DNA from: a virus
DNA: 26,277 nt
IMG/VR virus record: IMGVR_UViG_3300031840_000464
Span: 1 to 26,277 of that record
Direction: 5' to 3' (one strand)
Position numbers and translations under genes: made by a program. Every line of letters begins with the position of its first letter. Position 1 is the first letter of the stretch. Shown in pieces: positions 21,174-26,277 of this stretch. Below the pieces are notes generated by a model. It searched no databases and was not told the DNA's origin. It saw only the letters and a program-made list of their open reading frames with translations.

Positions 21174-21305
21174 TTAGTTTGGTAAGACTGCTACTCGTAA
21201 TATTTCGTCAGTAAATTTGTCTTGAAAGATTACTGCTCTCTCTTTGCCTTTACTGTCTCTGATTACAGAGTGGTACTGATCGTTTGTTTCTTTATTTGGA
21301 TTCAT
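21174..21305 (-). CDS. Small protein (43 aa), unknown
   Basis: A 43-residue frame overlapping the upstream gene by 14 bases. The product starts MNPNKETNDQYHSVIRDSKG and has a short beta-hairpin-like core (ERAVIFQDKFTDEILRVAVL). No family was recognised. Evidence is the position between two similar small genes and the lack of any other frame. Confidence 0.55.
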   Translation of the reverse strand: MNPNKETNDQYHSVIRDSKGKERAVIFQDKFTDEILRVAVLPN

Positions 21306-21420
21306 CTTCTTTTATTGGTATATGTATTTCAATTACTCCGTCCTTATCCTTTCCTTGATAACAAGGGAATGGCAAGTCGGCTACTGCGTTCATTACTTCT
21401 TCGTATGTTGGTTCTTTCAT
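21292..21420 (-). CDS. Small protein (42 aa), unknown
   Basis: A 42-residue protein (MKEPTYEEVMNAVADLPFP, then DGVIEIHIPIKEDE), with a helix and a strand pair. ATG 21420 follows the upstream stop after three bases (TAAATTATG). No family was recognised. Confidence 0.6.
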   Translation of the reverse strand: MKEPTYEEVMNAVADLPFPCYQGKDKDGVIEIHIPIKEDESK

Positions 21421-21423
21421 AAT

Positions 21424-21570
21424 TTATAGTAAGTTGTCCCACCACTTCTTATTGATGGGTATCTGTAGTTTACAGTCAGCTCCTAGCTTGTCAATGATTT
21501 CTTGAACAGTTAGGTACTGGACTCCGTTCTTGACTCCTTTCGGTCGTCCTCTTGTCTTTGTTTCACTCAT
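21424..21570 (-). CDS. Small protein (48 aa) with AT-hook-like GRP motif
   Basis: A 48-residue protein. Residues 4-15 (TKTRGRPKGVKN) carry the core RGRPKG of AT-hooks, which bind the minor groove of A/T-rich DNA. Behind it is a short helix (VQEIIDKLGADC) and a Trp-rich end (KKWWDNLL). The window has a long A/T-rich control region as a possible target; this link is inference. The start overlaps the upstream gene by eight bases. The motif also occurs in helix-turn-helix linkers, so the DNA role is not certain. Confidence 0.6.
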   Translation of the reverse strand: MSETKTRGRPKGVKNGVQYLTVQEIIDKLGADCKLQIPINKKWWDNLL

Positions 21571-21808
21571 AGCATTTATCTGTTATTGTTCCATCGAACT
21601 CAATGAATCCCTCTCCAATGAGGTCATTAGCCAATCGTTGATAGTGACCTTGCAGTTGCCATACTAAGCCACTCTTGATTAATTCTGAAAAGAGCAGTAC
21701 AGTTTGGATTGTGTCCAACTTACCGTCCTCGTAGTCAAACAATACTTGCATATTGCTTAGCGACATTGCGTTAGCAATCTCTTCATCTGGTTTGTAATCT
21801 TTTATCAT
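21563..21808 (-). CDS. Small phage protein of DUF7417-like type
   Basis: An 81-residue protein. I choose the ATG at 21808 because it overlaps the upstream stop as ATGA; an in-frame ATG lies nine bases further up. The part LFDYEDGKLDTIQTVLLFSE, then GLVWQLQGHYQRLANDLIGE, matches small phage proteins with 'YESGEL...LFQ.LIDTGLAWKLQGHYGR.A..LI..G', whose function is unknown. No signal peptide or membrane helix. Confidence 0.75.
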   Translation of the reverse strand: MIKDYKPDEEIANAMSLSNMQVLFDYEDGKLDTIQTVLLFSELIKSGLVWQLQGHYQRLANDLIGEGFIEFDGTITDKCYE

Positions 21809-22158
21809 AGTTCGCATTCAAAGTTGCATTCTCCGTTCTCGATTAGGCACTTTTCAATCTGCTTTCCAAGATGCCAATCGTACCAATTTAACTCATCTGA
21901 GTCCTTTATTCCCTCCTCTGTTAGATGTCTTGGACTGTACGAATCCACTTTATCGAAGAACTCTTTTGTCTTCTTGAAGTTTGGACTGTCCTCTATCCTC
22001 TTTAGCTCAGCTTGTACTTTCGGTAAATCACTTTTACTGAAGTAGTACTCGATGAATTGAGGGTCATTGTGCTCCACCCCAAATCGTGATGGTGCATCGC
22101 TTGGTTGTATTCCGACACCGAACTTTCCCTCGATGTCTCCGTTGTAGTATCTTCCCAT
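21805..22158 (-). CDS. Phage protein (117 aa) with MGRYYNGDIEGKF start
   Basis: A 117-residue protein. The start MGRYYNGDIEGKFGVGIQPS is typical of a family of small phage proteins of unknown function that begin with MGRYY.GDIEGKF. The rest is charged and helical (DLPKVQAELKRIEDSPNFK), ending in a Cys pair (CNFECEL). The stop overlaps the next ATG. The ATG is preceded by GGAGAATAAAATT, combining a weak Shine-Dalgarno element with the recurrent A/T spacer. Confidence 0.75.
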   Translation of the reverse strand: MGRYYNGDIEGKFGVGIQPSDAPSRFGVEHNDPQFIEYYFSKSDLPKVQAELKRIEDSPNFKKTKEFFDKVDSYSPRHLTEEGIKDSDELNWYDWHLGKQIEKCLIENGECNFECEL

Positions 22159-22162
22159 AATT

Positions 22163-22462
22163 TTATTCTCCTAGTTCTGATTCTATGTTTGCTATTATCT
22201 CGTCCCTTTGGTTCTGAGATAATAAGTTAAATTGCTTCTCGGCTTCTTCTCCTCCGTAGCTCTCATACCATCCGTTATCTCCGTAGTATTCGAGGCTGAC
22301 TATCTCGTGCTCGATGTCCTCAATCTCTGAGTAATGCTCGTAATCGTAGCCATCTCCACACGGATGTCTCTCGCTTGTTTCTTTTACCCAATAAGTGCTG
22401 ACCACCTCTACTTCGATGGTAGCTTCTTCGAGTTCTAGACTGTAGTAATTTGTTTCTTGCAT
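22163..22462 (-). CDS. Acidic protein (99 aa), unknown
   Basis: A 99-residue, very acidic, Tyr-rich protein (NYYSLELEEATIEVEVVSTY, then CGDGYDYEHYSEIEDIEHEI), ending in a helix (QRDEIIANIESELGE). Its negative charge and strand content resemble DNA mimics or small inhibitors made early in infection; that comparison is only a guess. It lies four bases before the next start and one base after the previous stop. Confidence 0.7.
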   Translation of the reverse strand: MQETNYYSLELEEATIEVEVVSTYWVKETSERHPCGDGYDYEHYSEIEDIEHEIVSLEYYGDNGWYESYGGEEAEKQFNLLSQNQRDEIIANIESELGE

Positions 22463-22463
22463 T

Positions 22464-22679
22464 TTATTCGTCCGTTAAATCGTATTCATAAATTCCCATT
22501 GTCATCAAAGCATCAGATGCTATTCTCCATTCACCTCTCCAATACTCTGATGCTGATATTGAGCCAATTTTGTCAGCTTTTCGGTAATTATCCCAAGCCT
22601 CTCGGCTTCTCTCAACAAGTATAGCGATTCTTTTTTTCGCTAGGCTTGGACTAATTGTTTTATAGTATTTGTATTTCAT
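22464..22679 (-). CDS. Helical protein (71 aa), unknown
   Basis: A 71-residue protein: basic and aromatic start (MKYKYYKTISPSLAKKRIAI), two helices (LVERSREAWDNYRKAD, then SEYWRGEWRIASDAL), acidic end. AAGGA stands seven bases before the ATG. Its leader contains the structured element at 22717-22816, so it may be controlled through that RNA. No family was recognised. Confidence 0.7.
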   Translation of the reverse strand: MKYKYYKTISPSLAKKRIAILVERSREAWDNYRKADKIGSISASEYWRGEWRIASDALMTMGIYEYDLTDE

Positions 22680-22716
22680 ATTGTTTCCTTTGTTCAGTTA
22701 AAAATTTTGCACCTTT

Positions 22717-22816
22717 CTTAGCCTCTCACCTCTCCTCGACACCACCATCGAGTGCAATGCGAGGTTATGACCTAGGGTATCCGTAGATATGCCTCCCTAG
22801 GCGAAGCTAAGTGGTG
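22717..22816. ncRNA. Structured intergenic element with pseudoknot potential
   Basis: This lies in the 151-base gap between two leftward genes. Pairings: CTTAGC (22717-22722) with GCTAAG (22806-22811); hairpin CTCGA (22735-22739) with TCGAG (22748-22752); CCTAGGG (22771-22777) with CCCTAGG (22795-22801), which encloses a small TATC/GATA hairpin. The loop of the first hairpin contains CACCAC (22740-22745), complementary to GTGGTG (22811-22816), giving a pseudoknot that crosses the outer stem by one shared base. Either strand could be the RNA; as part of the leftward transcript it would be the leader of the gene at 22464-22679. No known family was recognised. Confidence 0.5.
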
Positions 22817-22830
22817 CTATGTGGTAAATT

Positions 22831-23451
22831 CTATCTTCCCCATATTGATTTAATTGTTAGCCATACTATGGCTTGAAACTCGTAGCCTTTAAGCTTGTAC
22901 TTCTTGGCTAGTTGTGCAGTCAATGCTTCCAATCGTCTGTATTGGACTCCAGTGATTTGTGTTTGCGTATCTGTTACACCATCCTTGGCTTTCGTTAGAC
23001 ACGCTCTCACTTGCCATTTATCGATGGTTATATGGTCAGCTGACAGTAGCCCTACATTCATAGCAAAACTATGTATCTTGGGCGATTTAGATGTTATCAT
23101 TTCGCCTTTCTCTAGTACATCCCAAGCCGAGCTTTTATTTCGATTGTATGTACAGACTTTCACTAGTTGCATAAATTCTTCTTTTGTGAATTTACCACTC
23201 GCAAAAGCCCCGACTGTAGCCTCTGTATCTACTTTGTTTCTCTCCCATCTGTTATTGATGGATAGGTAAGCATTTGCTCCACTTATTCTAAATGGACAAA
23301 CACCGTATTTTTGAGACAAGTCCATCACAAAATTTTGTGCTTCCTTGTACCATACTTTCCCTTGTTTGCGTAGTACTCTATCGCTCGCAAGATAGTAGCT
23401 TTCGACATTGTTTTTGATTTGTCGATCGCTCGTTTCTATTACTCTTTTCAT
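22831..23451 (-). CDS. HhH-like (DUF7178-type) phage protein
   Basis: A 206-residue protein. The second half resembles phage proteins of a helix-hairpin-helix, glycosylase-like architecture: SPKIHSFAMNVGLLSADHIT, then TIDKWQVRACL (the 'VTIDRHA'-like block), a helix YRRLEALTAQLAKKYKLKGY and the end EFQAIVWLTIKSIWGR. The first half is basic and helical. The lysine and Asp of the true HhH-GPD active site are not clear, so it may bind rather than cut DNA. The start follows CGAAAGAAAAA with no strong Shine-Dalgarno signal. The family call is by remembered pattern and moderate. Confidence 0.55.
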   Translation of the reverse strand: MKRVIETSDRQIKNNVESYYLASDRVLRKQGKVWYKEAQNFVMDLSQKYGVCPFRISGANAYLSINNRWERNKVDTEATVGAFASGKFTKEEFMQLVKVCTYNRNKSSAWDVLEKGEMITSKSPKIHSFAMNVGLLSADHITIDKWQVRACLTKAKDGVTDTQTQITGVQYRRLEALTAQLAKKYKLKGYEFQAIVWLTIKSIWGR

Positions 23452-23462
23452 TTTTTCTTTCG

Positions 23463-23615
23463 TTATTGATCCATTGTTTCAATTGTTTGATTTGAGCCAA
23501 CTGAGAATGGTACTTTGTCTCCGTACGGTTCACCGTCATAATCGTCTGGTAATTCCACTACTTCAATGTTTATTACTTTTCCGTTGGCGTCATAGCTTTT
23601 TAATAGTGCTAACAT
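23463..23615 (-). CDS. Small acidic protein (50 aa), unknown
   Basis: A 50-residue protein (MLALLKSYDANGKVINIEVV, then ELPDDYDGEPYGDKVPFSVG), probably a small beta fold. AAGGA stands seven bases before the ATG. It lies 11 bases before the next start. No family was recognised. Confidence 0.7.
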   Translation of the reverse strand: MLALLKSYDANGKVINIEVVELPDDYDGEPYGDKVPFSVGSNQTIETMDQ

Positions 23616-23630
23616 ATTTTTTCCTTTGGT

Positions 23631-23885
23631 TTAAATTGCTTTCATTATTCGGTTTTGTTGCAACTTTGCGTTCATCCAATCGTTTGAAGGGATCGTTATT
23701 GTTACACCAAACTCGTCTTTCATTTTTCGCAAAGGTTTTTCAACCTTGATTTGTTTTACGACCTTGGCTTTTATTGCTTTGGCTTTTTGTAAGCGTTTTG
23801 TCTTTCGTACAAAGCTTGTATCTTGCCACGCAAAAGAACCTTTTGTTCGTTTTGTGGTTTGTACATTTGGTTTATACATAATCAT
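23631..23885 (-). CDS. Basic protein (84 aa), first gene after the control region
   Basis: An 84-residue, Lys-rich protein (KRTKGSFAWQDTSFVRKTKR, then LQKAKAIKAKVVKQIKVEKP) with a short, less charged end (FGVTITIPSNDWMNAKLQQN). A second in-frame ATG at 23879 (MYKP) is an alternative start. Being the first gene leftward from the control region, it is probably made very early; a DNA-binding role would fit the charge but is not shown. Confidence 0.65.
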   Translation of the reverse strand: MIMYKPNVQTTKRTKGSFAWQDTSFVRKTKRLQKAKAIKAKVVKQIKVEKPLRKMKDEFGVTITIPSNDWMNAKLQQNRIMKAI

Positions 23886-23930
23886 TTAATTTTGATTGAT
23901 TGAAGCCAATCTTTTACAATTAGCTTTAAA

Positions 23931-23972
23931 CAATCAAAACGAGCAAAGCATTTGCAATGCTCGTAATGATTG
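23931..23972. repeat. Perfect two-part hairpin
   Basis: CAATCA (23931-23936) pairs with TGATTG (23967-23972), and CGAGCA (23940-23945) with TGCTCG (23958-23963), separated by a symmetrical 3-by-3 internal loop. Inside, GCATT and AATGC can also pair. No long T-run follows on either strand, so a terminator is less likely than a cruciform, an attenuator in the leftward leader or a protein-binding site. Confidence 0.75.
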
Positions 23973-24077
23973 AAAAAAATTGAGTTATAAAGTGTCAGTT
24001 TATTTCTCTCTTTAGATGGTAGCTTTTAACTTCTATTGAAGCCACCTAAACGAGTTTGTAAGACTCGATCGCTTGTA

Positions 24078-24199
24078 GTCTTTTGAATGTGCATTCATTC
24101 AGTCATTGAGACAAGCTAGCCAATAACTCAAGCATATTAGAGTTGCTCTCGCAAATTAGCTTATTGCGTGATAAAGTTCCCACTCAACTTTCAAAAGAC
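24078..24199. repeat. Long-range inverted repeat closing a multi-hairpin domain
   Basis: GTCTTTTGAA (24078-24087) is perfectly complementary to TTCAAAAGAC (24190-24199). Between them lie AACTC/GAGTT (24125-24129 with 24140-24144) and CGCAA/TTGCG (24150-24154 with 24164-24168), both perfect. Just left of the domain are CGAGT/ACTCG (24051-24055 with 24063-24067) and TTTAG/CTAAA (24011-24015 with 24046-24050). The nested arrangement looks like a folded RNA or origin structure. No promoter was identified for it. Confidence 0.55.
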
Positions 24200-24695
24200 C
24201 CTCGACTTAAAATTGCTGTATCAGTTTAGTGACGGTTGGTACAATTTGCGATTAACAAAACAGAATCAAATTTTTATTAATTTAACAAGCAAAAAAATTC
24301 AAAAATAATAAAAAAAATTCAATAAATTGCATAAACCATTGAAAACAAACACTTTACGAAACTGAAAAAAATTCAGAAAAATGCTTAAAAAATAGCTCAT
24401 TTTGTCGCTTATAGTAAACATAAGAATAACTTATCAATAATTACTAATTAAAAAACCGTTAGAAAATAAGCTAATATAAACAAAAGTAATAAATAGAATA
24501 AGTGATATTAATTAACTAATAATAAGAATAAAAAATGCTAATCAATAAGAAAGAATAATAGAAAAGATAAGTAAAACTAATTCCAATAAGCTCTCCTAAT
24601 ATATTACATAAGAGAAGAAAAAAAACTAATATCACACATAAACAAAACTTATTGAATTAAAAACGCTAATATTTTAAATAAGTAACGCTAATTGA

Positions 24696-24724
24696 TTGAC
24701 AAATGAGAATGATTCTCAAATAAT
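24696..24724 (+). promoter_or_regulatory. Rightward sigma70-type promoter ahead of the terminase genes
   Basis: TTGACA (24696-24701) and AATAAT (24719-24724) are exactly 17 bases apart; the -10 differs from consensus at one base. Transcription would start near 24731 and give a leader of about 128 bases before the small terminase gene. The spacer is filled by a 15-bp palindrome resembling a Fur box. ATAAG/CTAAT repeats flank it on both sides. Confidence 0.75.
24704..24718. promoter_or_regulatory. Fur-box-like palindrome between -35 and -10
   Basis: TGAGAATGATTCTCA is a perfect inverted repeat about a central G. It matches the established 7-1-7 Fur consensus TGATAATnATTATCA at 12 of the 14 defined positions, with the two differences symmetrical. 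Its position would let a bound protein block RNA polymerase. A phage-encoded repressor using a similar half-site is an alternative. Confidence 0.6.
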
Positions 24725-24816
24725 GTACCATAAATAAAACTTATGTTTTGTATTAGTAACACTTATTTGAACGGATGTACCACAAAACGGGGGGAGGCAG
24801 TTAGCCACACGCCCAC

Positions 24817-24841
24817 ATACATATATATATATACATATATA
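24817..24841. repeat. AT dinucleotide tract
   Basis: A nearly pure run of alternating A and T, interrupted by two C, lies in the leader of the small terminase gene about 17 bases before its ATG. It would melt or extrude easily. It is also a spot where polymerase slippage or assembly error is likely. Confidence 0.85.
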
Positions 24842-24858
24842 GGGGTTTAAAAAAATAT

Positions 24859-25425
24859 ATGACTCAAGGGGCAGAAGAAGCAGAACTCAAGGCAAGTATC
24901 CAAGCGGCGATACGAGAAGTCGCTGACGACAAAGAGCTGAAGAAGATCAAGAGCTTATCTCGGCACAATCCTATGAAGGTAGCTGAGATACTGTACTTGT
25001 ACTCCATTGGCAAAAGCCAGACGCAGATCGTCAAGAAGTACAACGTCCAGCGATCTACGGTCATTCAAGTGCTGGTGGATTACGCCGACCATCTTGGGCA
25101 ACTAAGGGATCTAGCTGGCAAGATCAGTGCAAAGAACTATATGCAGCTGAGTTCATTGGAGGAGGATCTAGTCGAAAAGGTCCGGGACCGTATGGAGAAC
25201 GACCCAGAGATGGAGGTCACATTCCGTGATCTCAAGGAGTTGAGCATAGCTAAGGCTAACGCATTTCGGGAGACTATGACCACTAGGGGCGAAGCCACTA
25301 GCATTACGGAGGAGAGGAAGGTCATTACCCAAGAGGACTACGAAGATACCCTAGCAGCGGCAAGGAAGCGTTTGGAGCAAATGAAGCAAGTTGACAGCCC
25401 AGAGATAATAGAAACTGATGATTGA
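24859..25425 (+). CDS. Terminase small subunit
   Basis: A 188-residue protein with the order typical of small terminases: a helical N-terminus, a helix-turn-helix near residues 40-73 (VAEILYLYSIGKSQTQIVKK, then YNVQRSTVIQVLVDY), a helical oligomerisation part (LSSLEEDLVEKVRDRMENDP) and a charged C-terminus. Small terminases recognise the packaging site on phage DNA and feed it to the motor. The position directly before terL, with one short gene between, supports the call. The ATG is preceded by an A-rich stretch and no Shine-Dalgarno sequence. Codons here are more G/C-ending than in the tail genes. Confidence 0.85.
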   Translation: MTQGAEEAELKASIQAAIREVADDKELKKIKSLSRHNPMKVAEILYLYSIGKSQTQIVKKYNVQRSTVIQVLVDYADHLGQLRDLAGKISAKNYMQLSSLEEDLVEKVRDRMENDPEMEVTFRDLKELSIAKANAFRETMTTRGEATSITEERKVITQEDYEDTLAAARKRLEQMKQVDSPEIIETDD

Positions 25426-25657
25426 TGAAAATCACGATGACCTTTTTGACAGAGTCCGAGGTAACCTCGGCGAGCACTTTACTAACTATATGTTCATTGT
25501 TATGGACGATGAGGGTAATCTGTTCTATGACTACACGAACTATCGAGTTGGCAAGATGCTCGTTAGCGAAACCAAGCAAGATATGGACGCAGACAGTCTT
25601 GACATCTGGTGGGATGACGAAGAGGACATTGATGATATAGATGGAACTGACATTTAG
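25418..25657 (+). CDS. Small acidic protein between the terminase genes
   Basis: A 79-residue, very acidic protein (HFTNYMFIVMDDEGNLFYDY, then TNYRVGKMLVSETKQDM), ending in an Asp/Glu/Trp-rich tail (DIWWDDEEDIDDID). Proteins with 'YMFIVMD.EGN.YYDY.NYR..KMLV' sit beside terminase genes in other phages as I recall; their role is unknown. It overlaps terS by eight bases and terL by 17, so the three are co-translated. Confidence 0.8.
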   Translation: MIDENHDDLFDRVRGNLGEHFTNYMFIVMDDEGNLFYDYTNYRVGKMLVSETKQDMDADSLDIWWDDEEDIDDIDGTDI

Positions 25658-26277
25658 AAAGCATCCCTTTCTTCAGCCACCTACGGACGAAGAGATTGTT
25701 CTCCTAGCGGAGAAGGACCCACAGTTGTTGGAGGATTTATACAACGCCCACGAGGGACGTATACAAGCATCTGAAGAGGATCCAGTCCGGTACGGTTTTG
25801 ACCTAGCCGGATGGGAAAGAATGAGACTCAGTCTCAATAACCACAACGAGTGCTTAGTACTAGGTGGTAATAGATCGGGGAAGACTACTGGTTGTGCAAA
25901 GATGGTAATGCAAGCAGTTATGAACAACACAGATGGTCACATCGTTTGCTTTAGTCAAAACGCCGATACTTCAGTTAAAGTACAGCAAGCGGCGATGTGG
26001 GAGATGATGCCCAAAGAGTTCAAGCGAAAGACTAAGAGTACAGAGGGTTATATTAACTTCTCTATGCAGAATGGTTTCACCGGAAGTAGTTTTATTTTTC
26101 CAGATACTAGAACACGAGTTGATTTCAAGACTTATACGCAGTACAGTAACAATCAGACCATCCTAGAAGGATTTGAGTTCGGGTTCAAAAACCCTAACGA
26201 TATTAATATCGGAGCTTGGTTAGACGAGTACCTCGGAGATGCGGCTCTAGTAAATACACTACGATTCCGACTAGCTA
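25641..26277 (+). CDS. terL: Terminase large subunit, N-terminal ATPase part (cut by window end)
   Basis: The reading frame is open from ATG 25641 to the end of the window (212 codons seen). Walker A is GGNRSGKT at residues 75-82, with the adenine-binding region around it. Walker B is ININIGAWLDE-like (INIGAWLDE at 188-196), followed by a helix with GDAALVNTLRFRL. This is the ATP motor that pumps DNA into the head; the nuclease domain lies outside the window. The start overlaps the preceding gene by 17 bases. Confidence 0.95.
   Translation, partial: MELTFRKHPFLQPPTDEEIVLLAEKDPQLLEDLYNAHEGRIQASEEDPVRYGFDLAGWERMRLSLNNHNECLVLGGNRSGKTTGCAKMVMQAVMNNTDGHIVCFSQNADTSVKVQQAAMWEMMPKEFKRKTKSTEGYINFSMQNGFTGSSFIFPDTRTRVDFKTYTQYSNNQTILEGFEFGFKNPNDINIGAWLDEYLGDAALVNTLRFRLA

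Larger units (their letters stand above)
24444..24767. repeat. A/T-rich iteron-like array of ATAAG and CTAAT motifs
   Basis: CTAAT occurs at 24444, 24471, 24516, 24538, 24577, 24596, 24626, 24666 and 24688. ATAAG, usually AATAAG, occurs at about 24465, 24497, 24521, 24544, 24566, 24585, 24607 and 24677. Often an ATAAG is followed by CTAAT after a short variable gap (AATAAG-CTAAT at 24465; AATAAGTAACGCTAAT at 24677). An inverted version, ATTAGTAACACTTATT, is at 24752-24767 beyond the promoter. Variable spacing makes it less regular than plasmid iterons; repeated binding of a phage repressor or initiator is the likely reason. Confidence 0.6.
23886..24858. other. Gene-free control region, possible origin
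   Basis: This interval of 973 bases has no coding frame on either strand. It separates leftward early genes from rightward packaging genes. The left third (to about 24240) is rich in hairpins. The middle (24290-24690) is extremely A/T-rich and holds the ATAAG/CTAAT repeats. The right end has the Fur-box-like promoter, a G-rich tract and an AT dinucleotide run. Such a layout suits an origin plus divergent transcription control, but no DnaA boxes or known initiator sites were identified. Confidence 0.6.

Noticed and set aside
23886-24260. tRNA, tmRNA or RNase P RNA in the hairpin-rich part
   Set aside because: No T-loop, anticodon arm or conserved RNase P or tmRNA blocks could be found.

Overview
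This window is part of a tailed bacteriophage genome. It carries the 5' part of a terminase large subunit, a small terminase, phage structural genes, a holin-like protein, a lysozyme-like muralytic enzyme, a DnaB-type helicase and an ERF/SSB/nuclease recombination set. I see no tRNA, rRNA, CRISPR array, integrase or insertion sequence. Genes are tightly packed, mostly with ATGA or TAATG stop/start overlaps, in three blocks: rightward late genes (188-12298), leftward early and replication genes (12358-23885), and a rightward packaging block (24859 to the end, cut inside terL). The internal-virion-type protein of 1225 residues and the many tiny basic proteins resemble marine podovirus-like phages, but no portal, capsid or DNA polymerase gene is in view, so the morphotype is inferred. 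The host is unknown. Two promoters match the TTGACA/TATAAT type, which argues against a Bacteroidetes host. A PEP-CTERM-like tail on one protein suggests a host lineage with exosortase systems, such as marine Verrucomicrobia; this is speculative.

Late block. The end of a LamG-type tail-fibre gene is followed by a small conserved protein, a likely lysis cassette (two small membrane proteins, one resembling a GTA-type three-segment holin), a Lys/Glu-rich protein, a 52-residue membrane protein and a 100-residue protein with the PEP-CTERM-like tail. Next come about eight tiny Lys/Arg-rich proteins (2647-4514), four beta-rich or unrecognised virion-type proteins (4514-7417), an extended -10 promoter, and two large proteins that look like internal virion or ejection proteins. 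The larger of these begins with five copies of an IDLSFL repeat.

Early block, read right to left from the control region. A series of small unrecognised genes includes an HhH-like protein and an AT-hook-like microprotein. It is interrupted by two gene-free structured stretches: a pseudoknot-like element at 22717-22816 and a probable RNA gene behind a perfect consensus promoter at 20260-20288. Then come a lytic-transglycosylase-like enzyme, a RecB/Cas4-like nuclease, HNH and endonuclease VII-like nucleases, an ERF annealing protein, an SSB-like protein with a DIPF tip, a MazZ-family nucleotide hydrolase, the DnaB-type helicase, a PD-(D/E)XK nuclease and a conserved phage protein. A hairpin terminator lies between the converging early and late blocks.

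Control region (23886-24858). This long stretch has no gene. It contains strong hairpins, an AT-rich array of repeated ATAAG and CTAAT motifs, and a near-consensus rightward promoter whose 17-bp spacer holds a Fur-box-like palindrome just ahead of the terminase genes. It may combine an origin with early/late control.

The first 187 bases do not continue the tail-fibre reading frame. They are open on the opposite strand instead, so the left edge may be an assembly join or a rearrangement.
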